Shown piece by piece: positions 24,297-32,001 of a stretch of 64,000 nt of DNA. The notes beneath the pieces are model-generated. The model was not told where the DNA came from and did no database searches. It worked only from the letters and a program-made list of their open reading frames with translations. Position numbers and translations under genes: made by a program. How positions within the stretch are numbered: position 1 is the first letter of the stretch; each line of letters opens with the position of its first letter. The stretch covers positions 930,001 to 994,000 of the forward strand of contig NZ_SSNZ01000001.1 of assembly GCF_004801375.1 (NCBI RefSeq), written 5' to 3'. The stretch comes from Flavobacterium supellecticarium (GTDB lineage: Bacteria > Bacteroidota > Bacteroidia > Flavobacteriales > Flavobacteriaceae).

Positions 24297-25760
24297 TTAT
24301 TTGCCTTCTTTTTTAGCCTTTCCGTATTCCTCTAAAATGTCATATTTATTAGGGGAATTATTTGTGGCTTTTTGAACTGAATGCAGAATAGAGTTGGCGG
24401 CAACTTTTCCATCTCTGTCCTTTTGATATTCAGGATGAGTGAGGAAATCTTCAATAAACCAAATTACATTTTCTTTTAGTTTGATAAGCGCTTTCTCGTT
24501 CGGCATTCTTGACGAAATTACCGCTAATGGAATTTCTGTAATTTCAGAAAGTTTTTTTAACTTTTCTTCATCGTAAAAATCTACTGGAAAGATGTCACTT
24601 TTAGCCAAATTACATGAATCACAAAGACAAGTAGCTGTTTCGTCTAATGGATAAAGATGGGAAAGCGGCATTGTGTGATCCAAATGCATTTCGTTGATGA
24701 TGGCTATTGGATTATTACAATTAAAACACTTCTTGTCAAACTTTTCATAAATAAATTTATCAAATTCTTTCCCAGTATTTATTCTAAAATCATGATAAAT
24801 TGAATTTAAACCAAGTAGTTTACGACATAAAAGTTCAAAAGCCCTCCGTCTTAGGGAATCCTCTCTATGTTGACTGGATGATCTTAAGTGATTGAGGGCT
24901 GCATTAACAAAAAACTTTTTACAAGCTTTACATTCGAGCTGATGCCCAAAATAGCATTTAATCATCTCATGTTTGTATGCATAGGCTTTATCGAATTCTT
25001 CTTCAAATTTTTTTTCAATTGTATCCTTATCGGCTGAGGTTAACACAACTTCATATATTGAAAAACCATTATGAGTACATGGTGCTTTTGTTGTACAATG
25101 GTTTGAAAACGCTAACTGTTGACGTTGATTAAAAGGATTTACAGGTAAATATCTTTGACATCTATTGCAAGACTTGGTTATAATCAAATCGCCATTAACA
25201 GAACCATCTATTTCATAATTCTCGTTAAAATAAAATTGTTCAGGAAAACAAATTCTTTTTTTACTATTAGAATAATGATAATATGCTTCTTCACTAACTA
25301 TGAATTCTTCTTTTGAAATAAATCCAAAAGCAAAATGAGTATAGTGTATTGTAGTAGGCTCTACCACTTTGAATTCTATTTTTGCAACAGCATTATTAAA
25401 TTTGATGGCTAAATCTAACTCAAAGTCATTACCTATTGCTTCAAATCTATTTCCTTGTAGTATATAGCTACTTTTAGTGGTATTTTCATTAATAGTAATT
25501 GATAAATTAATCTCAACATCTTTATCAGAAATAAAATAACCTCCAATAGCAGCAATTGCAATATCCTTATTAAATAATCCGATAGCTTCAGAACTTGGTA
25601 TTAAAAATTCAAATTCTTTAGCTGAATCAATAGAGAGCTTTTTTGTATATATTATTTCACTTTCACTCCCAGTTAATTCTCCGCCAACTTTATTTCCGGA
25701 GATGTTTTTTGTCGTTCTCCTAACTGGAGTGCTAAAACCAAAACTTTGTTTCTTCTCCAT
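24297..25760 (-). CDS. HNH endonuclease, likely restriction enzyme
   Basis: A 487-residue protein whose C-terminal part is a zinc-supported HNH nuclease: Cys345-x2-Cys348 (CFNC), then HLDHTMPLS with His359, Asp361 and His362, and Cys380-x2-Cys383 followed by Asn384 (CDSCNLAKSD). A second putative zinc cluster lies at 198-228 (CNRCQRY ... CTTKAPC) and another Cys pair at 277-280. The N-terminal 190 residues resemble no domain I know and may recognise DNA. It shares a 1-bp stop/start overlap with the XRE controller, the classic C-R operon order. It is inferred to be the restriction subunit of the flanking methyltransferases. Confidence 0.82.
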   Translation of the reverse strand: MEKKQSFGFSTPVRRTTKNISGNKVGGELTGSESEIIYTKKLSIDSAKEFEFLIPSSEAIGLFNKDIAIAAIGGYFISDKDVEINLSITINENTTKSSYILQGNRFEAIGNDFELDLAIKFNNAVAKIEFKVVEPTTIHYTHFAFGFISKEEFIVSEEAYYHYSNSKKRICFPEQFYFNENYEIDGSVNGDLIITKSCNRCQRYLPVNPFNQRQQLAFSNHCTTKAPCTHNGFSIYEVVLTSADKDTIEKKFEEEFDKAYAYKHEMIKCYFGHQLECKACKKFFVNAALNHLRSSSQHREDSLRRRAFELLCRKLLGLNSIYHDFRINTGKEFDKFIYEKFDKKCFNCNNPIAIINEMHLDHTMPLSHLYPLDETATCLCDSCNLAKSDIFPVDFYDEEKLKKLSEITEIPLAVISSRMPNEKALIKLKENVIWFIEDFLTHPEYQKDRDGKVAANSILHSVQKATNNSPNKYDILEEYGKAKKEGK

Positions 25761-25972
25761 TATAACAAATTCTTAATGTCAGTTTCTAAGGCATTAGCAA
25801 TTTTTTCGATATTAATCAGGGTGATGTTTTTTTCGGCTCTTTCAATCATGCCTATATAAGTTCTATGAACATCGGCAAGATGAGCTAATTGTTCTTGAGA
25901 AATTCCTTTGCTAATTCTTAGCTTCCTTACATTTTCTCCGAACTTTAGTAGTATTTGTGATTTTTCGTTCAT
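25760..25972 (-). CDS. XRE-family controller (C) protein of the R-M system
   Basis: A 70-residue helix-turn-helix protein. The LRISKGISQEQLAHLADVHRTYIGMIERAEKN region (18-49) is a textbook XRE motif, and the length fits C proteins of type II restriction-modification systems. It begins the operon that continues into the HNH gene. Two copies of an operator-like sequence flank its promoter region, and one lies before methyltransferase 1. It should therefore autoregulate and time endonuclease expression after methyltransferase on entry into a new host. This regulatory role is inferred from layout. Confidence 0.85.
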   Translation of the reverse strand: MNEKSQILLKFGENVRKLRISKGISQEQLAHLADVHRTYIGMIERAEKNITLINIEKIANALETDIKNLL

Positions 25973-25989
25973 TGCTAATTGTGGTATTC
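25972..25989. promoter_or_regulatory. Degenerate operator at the controller start codon
   Basis: On the minus strand ATACCACAATTAGCA abuts the ATG of the controller gene. It differs from the exact operator at two inner positions. It has the same orientation to its gene as the site before methyltransferase 1. Confidence 0.6.
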
Positions 25990-26019
25990 AAAACTAATTC
26001 TATATTAAAGCATTATCAA

Positions 26020-26037
26020 CATACTATAATTAGCATA
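26020..26037. promoter_or_regulatory. Exact operator upstream of the controller gene
   Basis: Identical over 18 bp to 21916-21933. It lies 48 bp upstream of the degenerate site at the controller start, a two-site arrangement seen for autoregulated C genes. Confidence 0.75.
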
Positions 26038-26097
26038 TAGAGTTTAAATCTTAGATAAAATGTAGAGAATTGTCAACTATATTGTCAACTAAAAAAG

Positions 26098-26122
26098 AAA
26101 AGCCCCGACTAACGGGGCTTTT
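26098..26122. terminator. Terminator downstream of tRNA-Ser
   Basis: AAAAGCCCCG, loop ACTAA, CGGGGCTTTT: a 10-bp perfect stem with T tracts on both strands, directly 3' of the minus-strand tRNA gene. Confidence 0.8.
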
Positions 26123-26134
26123 TAATTGCTTTTG

Positions 26135-26219
26135 CGGAGAAAGAGGGATTCGAACCCCCGGACCTGTTACAGTCAACAGTTTTCAAGACTGCCGCAATCG
26201 ACCACTCTGCCATTTCTCC
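26135..26219 (-). tRNA. tRNA-Ser(UGA)
   Basis: On the minus strand the acceptor arm GGAGAAA pairs with TTTCTCC. The anticodon loop is CTTGAAA with anticodon TGA. There is a long class II variable arm (TTGACTGTAACAG), a TPsiC loop GGTTCGAATCC and discriminator G. CCA is not encoded. The length is 85 nt. It borders the accessory island and could have served as an integration target. Confidence 0.95.
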
Positions 26220-26396
26220 AGTATGTTACAACCATTTCCTGATTGCGGTTGCAAATATAACAAGCTTTTTCGTATCTGCAAATCTTTATGACTAAAAAAT
26301 AGTAAACTTTTTACAGCAATAGCTTAATTCACTCAAAATCAAAACACAATTAGTAAAAATAAACATATCATCAGTTCTACAAATTCGTTACTATAC

Positions 26397-26404
26397 TATC
26401 TTTG
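26397..26404 (+). promoter_or_regulatory. TAnnTTTG promoter element for AraC gene
   Basis: TATCTTTG, the Bacteroidota -7 consensus, 55 bp upstream of the AraC-type gene start. Confidence 0.6.
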
Positions 26405-26459
26405 AGAATCGAAACGAAAAATATTTGCCCATTCCTGAGTTTATTTTAACAGCAACACT

Positions 26460-27275
26460 ATGTATTATAAAACATTTGATCCGAATCCGGAATTAGGCGA
26501 ACTGATAAAGTGTTATTGGATGCTGGAAAGCCCCGCGAAACCCAACCCGGAACGACAAACAATTGTTCCCGACGGTTGTATGGAAATGATTTTCCATTAT
26601 GGCGATCTCTACCGACAATACCTGGCTGACGGGAATAATATTCTACAACCCAGATGTTTTGTGATTGGACAACTCACCCATCCGTTGGAAATTGAACCCA
26701 CCGGAGCAACTGGGATTTTTTCCGTTCGTTTTCATCCCGATGGGTTTCTTCCCTTTGCCAATATTCCAATTCGGGAAATGGAAAATACCGCCGTTTCACT
26801 CGAGCAATTATTTGGTAAAGACGGACTCGAAATAGAACAAAAAATACTAAATGCTCCATCGACAGCAGAACGCATTCAACATATCGAAAACTTTTTACGG
26901 AACCAATTAACCAATACCCGAACGATCGACCGAATCATCAAAACGACCGTTGAAACAATTTTAACGGCTAACGGTCAGCTAACCATTAAAGCCGTTTCCC
27001 GACAAACCAATATCAGCCGCCGGCAATTGGAACGCAAATTTGCCACCGCTATCGGATTAAGTCCTAAACAACTTTCTAAAAGCGTACGACTCCAAGCGAC
27101 ACTTAAAATGTTGCTCAGCAAACAATTTACCAGTCTTACCGCTCTAGCCCACGAAAATGAATATTATGATCAAGCGCATTTTAATAAAGATTTTAAAGAG
27201 CTAACCGGACTTACACCAAAAGAATTTTATGGTGATCAACTAAAAATGTCCGCTCTTTTTTACGGAACAGAATAG
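26460..27275 (+). CDS. AraC-family transcription regulator
   Basis: A 271-residue regulator. The N-terminal half (MYYKTFDPNPELGELIKCYWMLESP, then IVPDGCMEMIFHYGD) is the DUF6597-type sensing domain. The C-terminal residues about 170-260 carry two helix-turn-helix motifs of the AraC type (AVSRQTNISRRQLERKFATAIGLSP and HENEYYDQAHFNKDFKELTG). The usual GLTPKEF ending is present. The following DUF6265 gene is 71 bp downstream in the same direction and may be a target. The ligand is unknown. Confidence 0.88.
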   Translation: MYYKTFDPNPELGELIKCYWMLESPAKPNPERQTIVPDGCMEMIFHYGDLYRQYLADGNNILQPRCFVIGQLTHPLEIEPTGATGIFSVRFHPDGFLPFANIPIREMENTAVSLEQLFGKDGLEIEQKILNAPSTAERIQHIENFLRNQLTNTRTIDRIIKTTVETILTANGQLTIKAVSRQTNISRRQLERKFATAIGLSPKQLSKSVRLQATLKMLLSKQFTSLTALAHENEYYDQAHFNKDFKELTGLTPKEFYGDQLKMSALFYGTE

Positions 27276-27346
27276 TAGTGTCGCATTTTTACAATTTTAT
27301 ACGTAATGCATATTGCAACTTTGCAGGACAACAAAACCATTAGATT

Positions 27347-27817
27347 ATGAAAACAAAATTGCCATTACTGTTTACCAGTCTTATGTTCTTAGGAGCCTGG
27401 ACACAGGAATCAACCGACATCAAAAAAGCCGATTGGATTATTGGCACCTGGGAAAACAAAACATCAAAAGGAAGCCTCTTCGAAACCTGGCGCAAAATTA
27501 ACGATCATGAATACCGTGGTAAAAGTTATATCCTACAAGGAAAGGATACGGTCGTTTTTGAAACGATTCAACTCGTACAGGAAGGGCCTAATCTGTTCTA
27601 TATTCCGACGGTTAAAGATCAGAACAACAACCAACCGGTGCATTTTATTGCTAAAATAAGTTCCGAAAATCAATTAATATTTGAAAACCGACAACACGAT
27701 TTTCCACAGGTGATCACCTATACCAAAACAGGCACAAATACGCTAACCGCCGAAATTTCCGGTAGCAAAAACGGACAGGAACGGAAACAATCTTTTCCGA
27801 TGAAGCGGATAAAATAA
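27347..27817 (+). CDS. DUF6265-family exported protein
   Basis: A 156-residue protein with a short signal sequence (MKTKLPLLFTSLMFLGAWTQ). The mature domain begins WIIGTWENKTSKGSLFETWRK and includes QHDFPQVITYT, which fit the DUF6265 family: small lipocalin-like beta barrels of unknown function. It is followed directly by a strong terminator. Confidence 0.75.
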   Translation: MKTKLPLLFTSLMFLGAWTQESTDIKKADWIIGTWENKTSKGSLFETWRKINDHEYRGKSYILQGKDTVVFETIQLVQEGPNLFYIPTVKDQNNNQPVHFIAKISSENQLIFENRQHDFPQVITYTKTGTNTLTAEISGSKNGQERKQSFPMKRIK

Positions 27818-27840
27818 AAAGCGTTCTAATAGAACGCTTT
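27818..27840. terminator. Bidirectional terminator
   Basis: AAAGCGTTCT and AGAACGCTTT stem with a short AAT loop followed by T residues. It lies between the DUF6265 gene and the convergent aminotransferase gene. Confidence 0.85.
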
Positions 27841-27866
27841 TTTTATCATTTTTTCAGAAATTCAAA

Positions 27867-29057
27867 TTATAAATCGTTGATATGATTTAAAAGTCGGTCT
27901 ATTTCGTCGATCGTGTTAAAATAATGTGGTGAAATTCGTACCACACCTTTTATTCCTTTTTTATCAAAATCAATAACGCCCGATTCACGAGCACTGATGC
28001 TACAATACACATCTCTTTTTAGCAATTCTTCTTTTAATGCCAAAATTGGTTTTTCCTCTTTTGTAAAAGTCAGAATATTACAGGTCACAGAACCTTGATC
28101 AAAAGTCGCTACATTCGGTATTGTAGCTATATTTTTCCGAAGGTATGTCATCAACTGATCATTATAAGATTGAATGTTTTCTATTCCGAGGCTTTTCTGA
28201 TAGCGGATTGCCTCTTTTAAACCCAGTAATAAGGCATACGGAAGTTCCCAATACTGAAAACGTTTTCCCTGTTCGATCAGTTCGAATGTATCTTCCGATC
28301 GCCAGATAGCTCCGGCGCCGTCAATAAAAAGCGGGTAACTTCCCTGCTCCAACATTCGATCTGAAATATACAGAAACCCCGTTCCTCGTGGTCCTCGTAA
28401 AAATTTCCGTCCGGTGACACTCATAAAATCACATTTTATTTTGGCTACCGAAACCGGTAATTGTCCCACCGACTGACAAGCATCCAATAAAAATAGTAGT
28501 CCTTCGCGTTCGCAGATTTCACTCACTTTTTCGACATCTTGAACAAGACCTGAATTGGTCGGTATATGCGTCACACAAACCAGTTTCGGCCTTTTTAGAG
28601 CGATAAGACGTTCAAAATCTTCAAAATCGATATCGCCGTTTTCAGTATTTCGTACCTTTTGAATCACAATCCCAAATCGTTTTTGCAGTGACAAAAACTG
28701 CATTTGATTGGTCACATAATCATCGGCTGTAGTCAGAATCACATCGTCTTTTTGAAAATCAATCGCCGATAACGCTTTAGCATAGGCATCGGTCGCACTA
28801 TGTGCAAAAGCGATATTATGGGGTGTGGCTTCGATTAATTCGGCTACTTCGTTATAAAACTGTTGGATTTCGGCACTATTCCGATCGAAAGCTGCATAAC
28901 CACCATACTTTTCTTCTTCAATAAGATATTCCTGTATTTTCGCCATAACCGGTTTGGGCATCAACGAAGCACCGGCGTTATTAAAATATAATTTATCGAG
29001 ACAATTGGGTGTGTCTTTTCGAATCTGATCCAGATTTAAGTTGGTATTATAAAGCAT
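27867..29057 (-). CDS. Class-V aminotransferase-fold PLP enzyme
   Basis: A 396-residue PLP-dependent enzyme of the cysteine desulfurase/kynureninase fold. Key parts are YFNNAGASLMPKPV near the N-terminus, the cofactor Asp in FLLDACQSVGQLPV, and the Schiff-base Lys in SVTGRKFLRGPRGTGFLYI. Unlike NifS/IscS there is no catalytic Cys loop that I can identify. The specific reaction (desulfurase, lyase or epimerase) cannot be assigned. It is monocistronic, 32 bp from the next minus-strand gene. Confidence 0.85.
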   Translation of the reverse strand: MLYNTNLNLDQIRKDTPNCLDKLYFNNAGASLMPKPVMAKIQEYLIEEEKYGGYAAFDRNSAEIQQFYNEVAELIEATPHNIAFAHSATDAYAKALSAIDFQKDDVILTTADDYVTNQMQFLSLQKRFGIVIQKVRNTENGDIDFEDFERLIALKRPKLVCVTHIPTNSGLVQDVEKVSEICEREGLLFLLDACQSVGQLPVSVAKIKCDFMSVTGRKFLRGPRGTGFLYISDRMLEQGSYPLFIDGAGAIWRSEDTFELIEQGKRFQYWELPYALLLGLKEAIRYQKSLGIENIQSYNDQLMTYLRKNIATIPNVATFDQGSVTCNILTFTKEEKPILALKEELLKRDVYCSISARESGVIDFDKKGIKGVVRISPHYFNTIDEIDRLLNHINDL

Positions 29058-29089
29058 TACTATAGTCTATAACCCTTTTAACAAAGGCA

Positions 29090-30346
29090 TTATTTTTTAA
29101 GAAATTTATAAAACTGTTTTTCGGTTTCCTTTTGAATCTGAACAAAATACGTACCGGAAGCCAGTTGCTCCGTGTCTATTTGTACTGTTTCCTCGGTTTT
29201 AGCAATAGCAACGCGCATTTGTTTTCCTAAAACGTCAAACACCGTAATTTGATCAAAATCTACTGGCGTAATATAAATCCGATCGGTAGCCGGATTCGGA
29301 TACATCCGGATCTTTTTTTTAGTAAAATCGTTGTTGGATAATGCGGTAATGGTAACCGTTTGTGTTTTGATTGCATTCGTATTACAGGCATTGGTTGTCA
29401 GGCTAACGGTGTACGTCCCATTGACCTGATAGGTATGCTGTGGGTTTTGTATAGTGGCTGTTGCTCCGTCGCCAAAATTCCAAAAATAGGTTGTCGCGGT
29501 TGGATTTAATGATTCAAATTTATACGTTCGGTTTTGAAGATCCTCCCATTTGAAATCAGATGGATTATCATGTACTCCGACAAACCAGGTTTCAGGATGA
29601 TCAAACACAATATTTTTTACAATTCCTTTGATCATATTAGCATCGTGTTGTGACAAATCACCGATAAATGGTGTTAATGTGGGATCCTTTTTAAAAAAAA
29701 TGGTATAAAATGTAAACGCGGCAGCCATGGAACCGATATAGGATGGATGCGAATTATCTTCTACATACAACTCCATACCCGGATCTTGTTCACGGATAGC
29801 GCGCCAGACTTTTGCTACCGGTGAAACCAGACTTTTATTATCGGCAGCCATTTGCATATACGAGGTATACAGGGCATTGTCCATTCCTTCATAGGTACAC
29901 AACTGTGGGAGTCCGTTATTACAGTTTTGCTCATCGCCATACTTACGTCCCCAGGTCATATAAAAAACCGCAGAACCACACGGATTGGCTGTTTTAAACG
30001 CATCGACCAATTGCCGGGCATACGGATATACCATAGTGGCCACCTGTTGCTGTGGAAACGACGGCAACTGACTCTGTTCCTGTAAAACCACATGATCCCA
30101 GTTCCCTTCGGCGATTTTATCCAACACCGTTGGATTGGCAGCATGCTGTTGAAAACGCGAACCACCGGGCGTATGACTATCATATTCTAAATGATCATTT
30201 GTAGATAGTGCTATTTTTTGGATTAACTCCGGCAGGTTGTTATAATACGTATAACTATTCCCTACAAAATATACCCTTTTGGTTGTCTGCGCATAACTCC
30301 AGGTTATCCACAACAAACACACGATAAGCAAGCTTTTAAATTTCAT
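29090..30346 (-). CDS. T9SS-secreted SGNH-hydrolase-like protein with PKD domain
   Basis: A 418-residue secreted protein. The signal peptide is MKFKSLLIVCLLWITWSYAQ. The first domain (about 24-245) begins VYFVGNSYTYYNNLPELI, with GNS as an SGNH block I, and contains YVEDNSHPSYIGS with a DxxH-like Asp/His pair, consistent with DUF4886-type SGNH hydrolases. A PKD domain follows (about 260-335: FWNFGDGATATIQNPQHTYQ). A type A sorting domain ends the protein (IRMYPNPATDRIYI ... GTYFVQI). Export is by type IX secretion; the substrate may be an acylated glycan. Confidence 0.83.
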   Translation of the reverse strand: MKFKSLLIVCLLWITWSYAQTTKRVYFVGNSYTYYNNLPELIQKIALSTNDHLEYDSHTPGGSRFQQHAANPTVLDKIAEGNWDHVVLQEQSQLPSFPQQQVATMVYPYARQLVDAFKTANPCGSAVFYMTWGRKYGDEQNCNNGLPQLCTYEGMDNALYTSYMQMAADNKSLVSPVAKVWRAIREQDPGMELYVEDNSHPSYIGSMAAAFTFYTIFFKKDPTLTPFIGDLSQHDANMIKGIVKNIVFDHPETWFVGVHDNPSDFKWEDLQNRTYKFESLNPTATTYFWNFGDGATATIQNPQHTYQVNGTYTVSLTTNACNTNAIKTQTVTITALSNNDFTKKKIRMYPNPATDRIYITPVDFDQITVFDVLGKQMRVAIAKTEETVQIDTEQLASGTYFVQIQKETEKQFYKFLKK

Positions 30347-30480
30347 GGTTTTACCGAATTATATTTATTTTAAATAATACAAACAATTTTTAAATAATAT
30401 ATACGAATATACTTAAGTATTCTAATATTTTTAATAAATAATTACTTTTAGCACTAAAAAACAATAATTCCTATAATTAA

Positions 30481-30509
30481 AAAGCCTCCGGGATCGTCCC
30501 GGAGGCTTT
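30481..30509. terminator. Terminator of the efflux operon
   Basis: 13-bp perfect stem AAAGCCTCCGGGA/TCCCGGAGGCTTT with a 3-base loop and flanking A tract, downstream of the outer-membrane-factor gene. Confidence 0.85.
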
Positions 30510-30561
30510 AACCTCACTAACTATCAACAAAATTTAATAATCGCCCATACAGGCGGAATAT

Positions 30562-32001
30562 TTAATTCCATCCACCTCCTAATGCGCGGTATATGTTTAC
30601 CATTGCATTCATTTGCTTCATCTTCGTTTCGATCAGGTCAAACTTGGATTCCAGAGCGTCACGTTGGGTCATTAAGACCTCCATATAATCGGCTCTTGCC
30701 GAACTGAAAAGATCATTCGAAATTTCAATCGACTGGTTTAAGGCTTCTACCTGTTTGGATTTCAGGTCGAAGGTTTTTTCCGTATTGCTGATCTTAGCCA
30801 ATTGGTTGGCCACTTCGATGTAAGCATTTAAAAGCGTACGTTCGTAATTATACACCGCCTGAATTTGTTTGGCATTGGCTGTATAATACGCCGCTTTTAT
30901 AGCATTCCTGTTAATTAACGGCGCGGCAAGATCGCCGGCCAACGAATACAACAGGGATTCCGGTTTGATTAAATAACTTGGATTAAACGCCTGGTAACCG
31001 ATCCCGGCCGAAATCCCCAAAGACGGATAAAACCGGGCTTTGGCCACTTTAATATCTAATTTGGCTGCAACAAGATCCAATTCGGCTTGTTTTACATCCG
31101 GGCGGTTTTCCAATAATTGCGACGGAATTCCGGTATGAATCATATTGGGTACCAAACCGCTAAACGTAGCCGTACTTCTTTCTACCGGTTGCGGAAAACG
31201 GCCTACCAAAAAGTTGATTTTGTTTTCCGTTTCCGTGATACGTTGTTGAATATCGAATTGCAGACTTTTGGTATTTAATACCTGTGCTTCGAATCGGCGC
31301 ACAGCCAGTTCGTTTACGCGGGCTGCCTGTTTTTGTAATTTTACAATTTCCAGTGCATTTCCCTGGATTTCGATATTTTGTTTTACAATAGCCAACTGAT
31401 TGTCCAAAGCCAATAATTCGTAATAGGAATTGGCAATTTCGGCAATCAGGTTGGTCACCGTAAAGTTTTTACCTTCCACCGATGCCAGGTATTTGCTTAC
31501 GGCTGCTTTTTTAGCATTATGCAATTTATTCCAGATATCCAGTTCCCATGTAGCATAGGCTCCGATGGAATAATCCTGTAACGGTTCCGGCATTTCTTTT
31601 CCGGGTTTGATCTCGGTATTGGCTTCCATCGCACCGATGTTTGTAAAACGGGCTACTTTATCGAAACCGGCCGAACCTTTTAATCCGATAAACGGCAGGT
31701 ATTCGCCTTTTCGCGCCCGGATTTCGTTACGGCTAATTTCAATCTCCTGCATTGTGATATTCAACTCCTGATTCTTTACCAATGCCGTATCGATAAGCGC
31801 TACCAGGTATTTATCGGTAAAATACTCCTTCCATTTCATTTTTCCAGTATTCACCGAATCCTGTACTGCTGTTGTGTTATAGGCAGCCGGAACGTTTTTA
31901 TTTTCCGATCTACCCAACGTTGCAGGGGCTTTACACCCCGCAACCGTTAGTAGTAAACTGCTTACTCCTATACCTATATATGCATTTAATCGCTTACTCA
32001 T
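30562..32001 (-). CDS. Outer-membrane efflux lipoprotein (NodT/OprM-like)
   Basis: A 479-residue outer-membrane channel. Its lipobox LTVAGC puts the lipidated Cys at 23. It contains the two repeated helical-hairpin halves of the TolC fold, with LPFIGLKGSAGFD, ATWELDIWNKLHNAK (typical of NodT proteins), ENRPDVKQAELDLVAAKLDI and FYPSLGISAGIGYQ. It overlaps the pump gene by 8 bp and ends the three-gene operon. Confidence 0.92.
   Translation of the reverse strand: MSKRLNAYIGIGVSSLLLTVAGCKAPATLGRSENKNVPAAYNTTAVQDSVNTGKMKWKEYFTDKYLVALIDTALVKNQELNITMQEIEISRNEIRARKGEYLPFIGLKGSAGFDKVARFTNIGAMEANTEIKPGKEMPEPLQDYSIGAYATWELDIWNKLHNAKKAAVSKYLASVEGKNFTVTNLIAEIANSYYELLALDNQLAIVKQNIEIQGNALEIVKLQKQAARVNELAVRRFEAQVLNTKSLQFDIQQRITETENKINFLVGRFPQPVERSTATFSGLVPNMIHTGIPSQLLENRPDVKQAELDLVAAKLDIKVAKARFYPSLGISAGIGYQAFNPSYLIKPESLLYSLAGDLAAPLINRNAIKAAYYTANAKQIQAVYNYERTLLNAYIEVANQLAKISNTEKTFDLKSKQVEALNQSIEISNDLFSSARADYMEVLMTQRDALESKFDLIETKMKQMNAMVNIYRALGGGWN

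Noticed and set aside
24297..25760. HNH gene as a homing endonuclease or Cas9-like fragment
   Set aside because: The overlap with an XRE controller gene, the convergent methyltransferases and the zinc-type HNH core fit a restriction enzyme better; no RuvC motifs or intron borders are seen.
26070..26291. Plus-strand 73-codon frame over the tRNA gene
   Set aside because: It covers the terminator and tRNA-Ser in antisense and cannot be a real protein gene.
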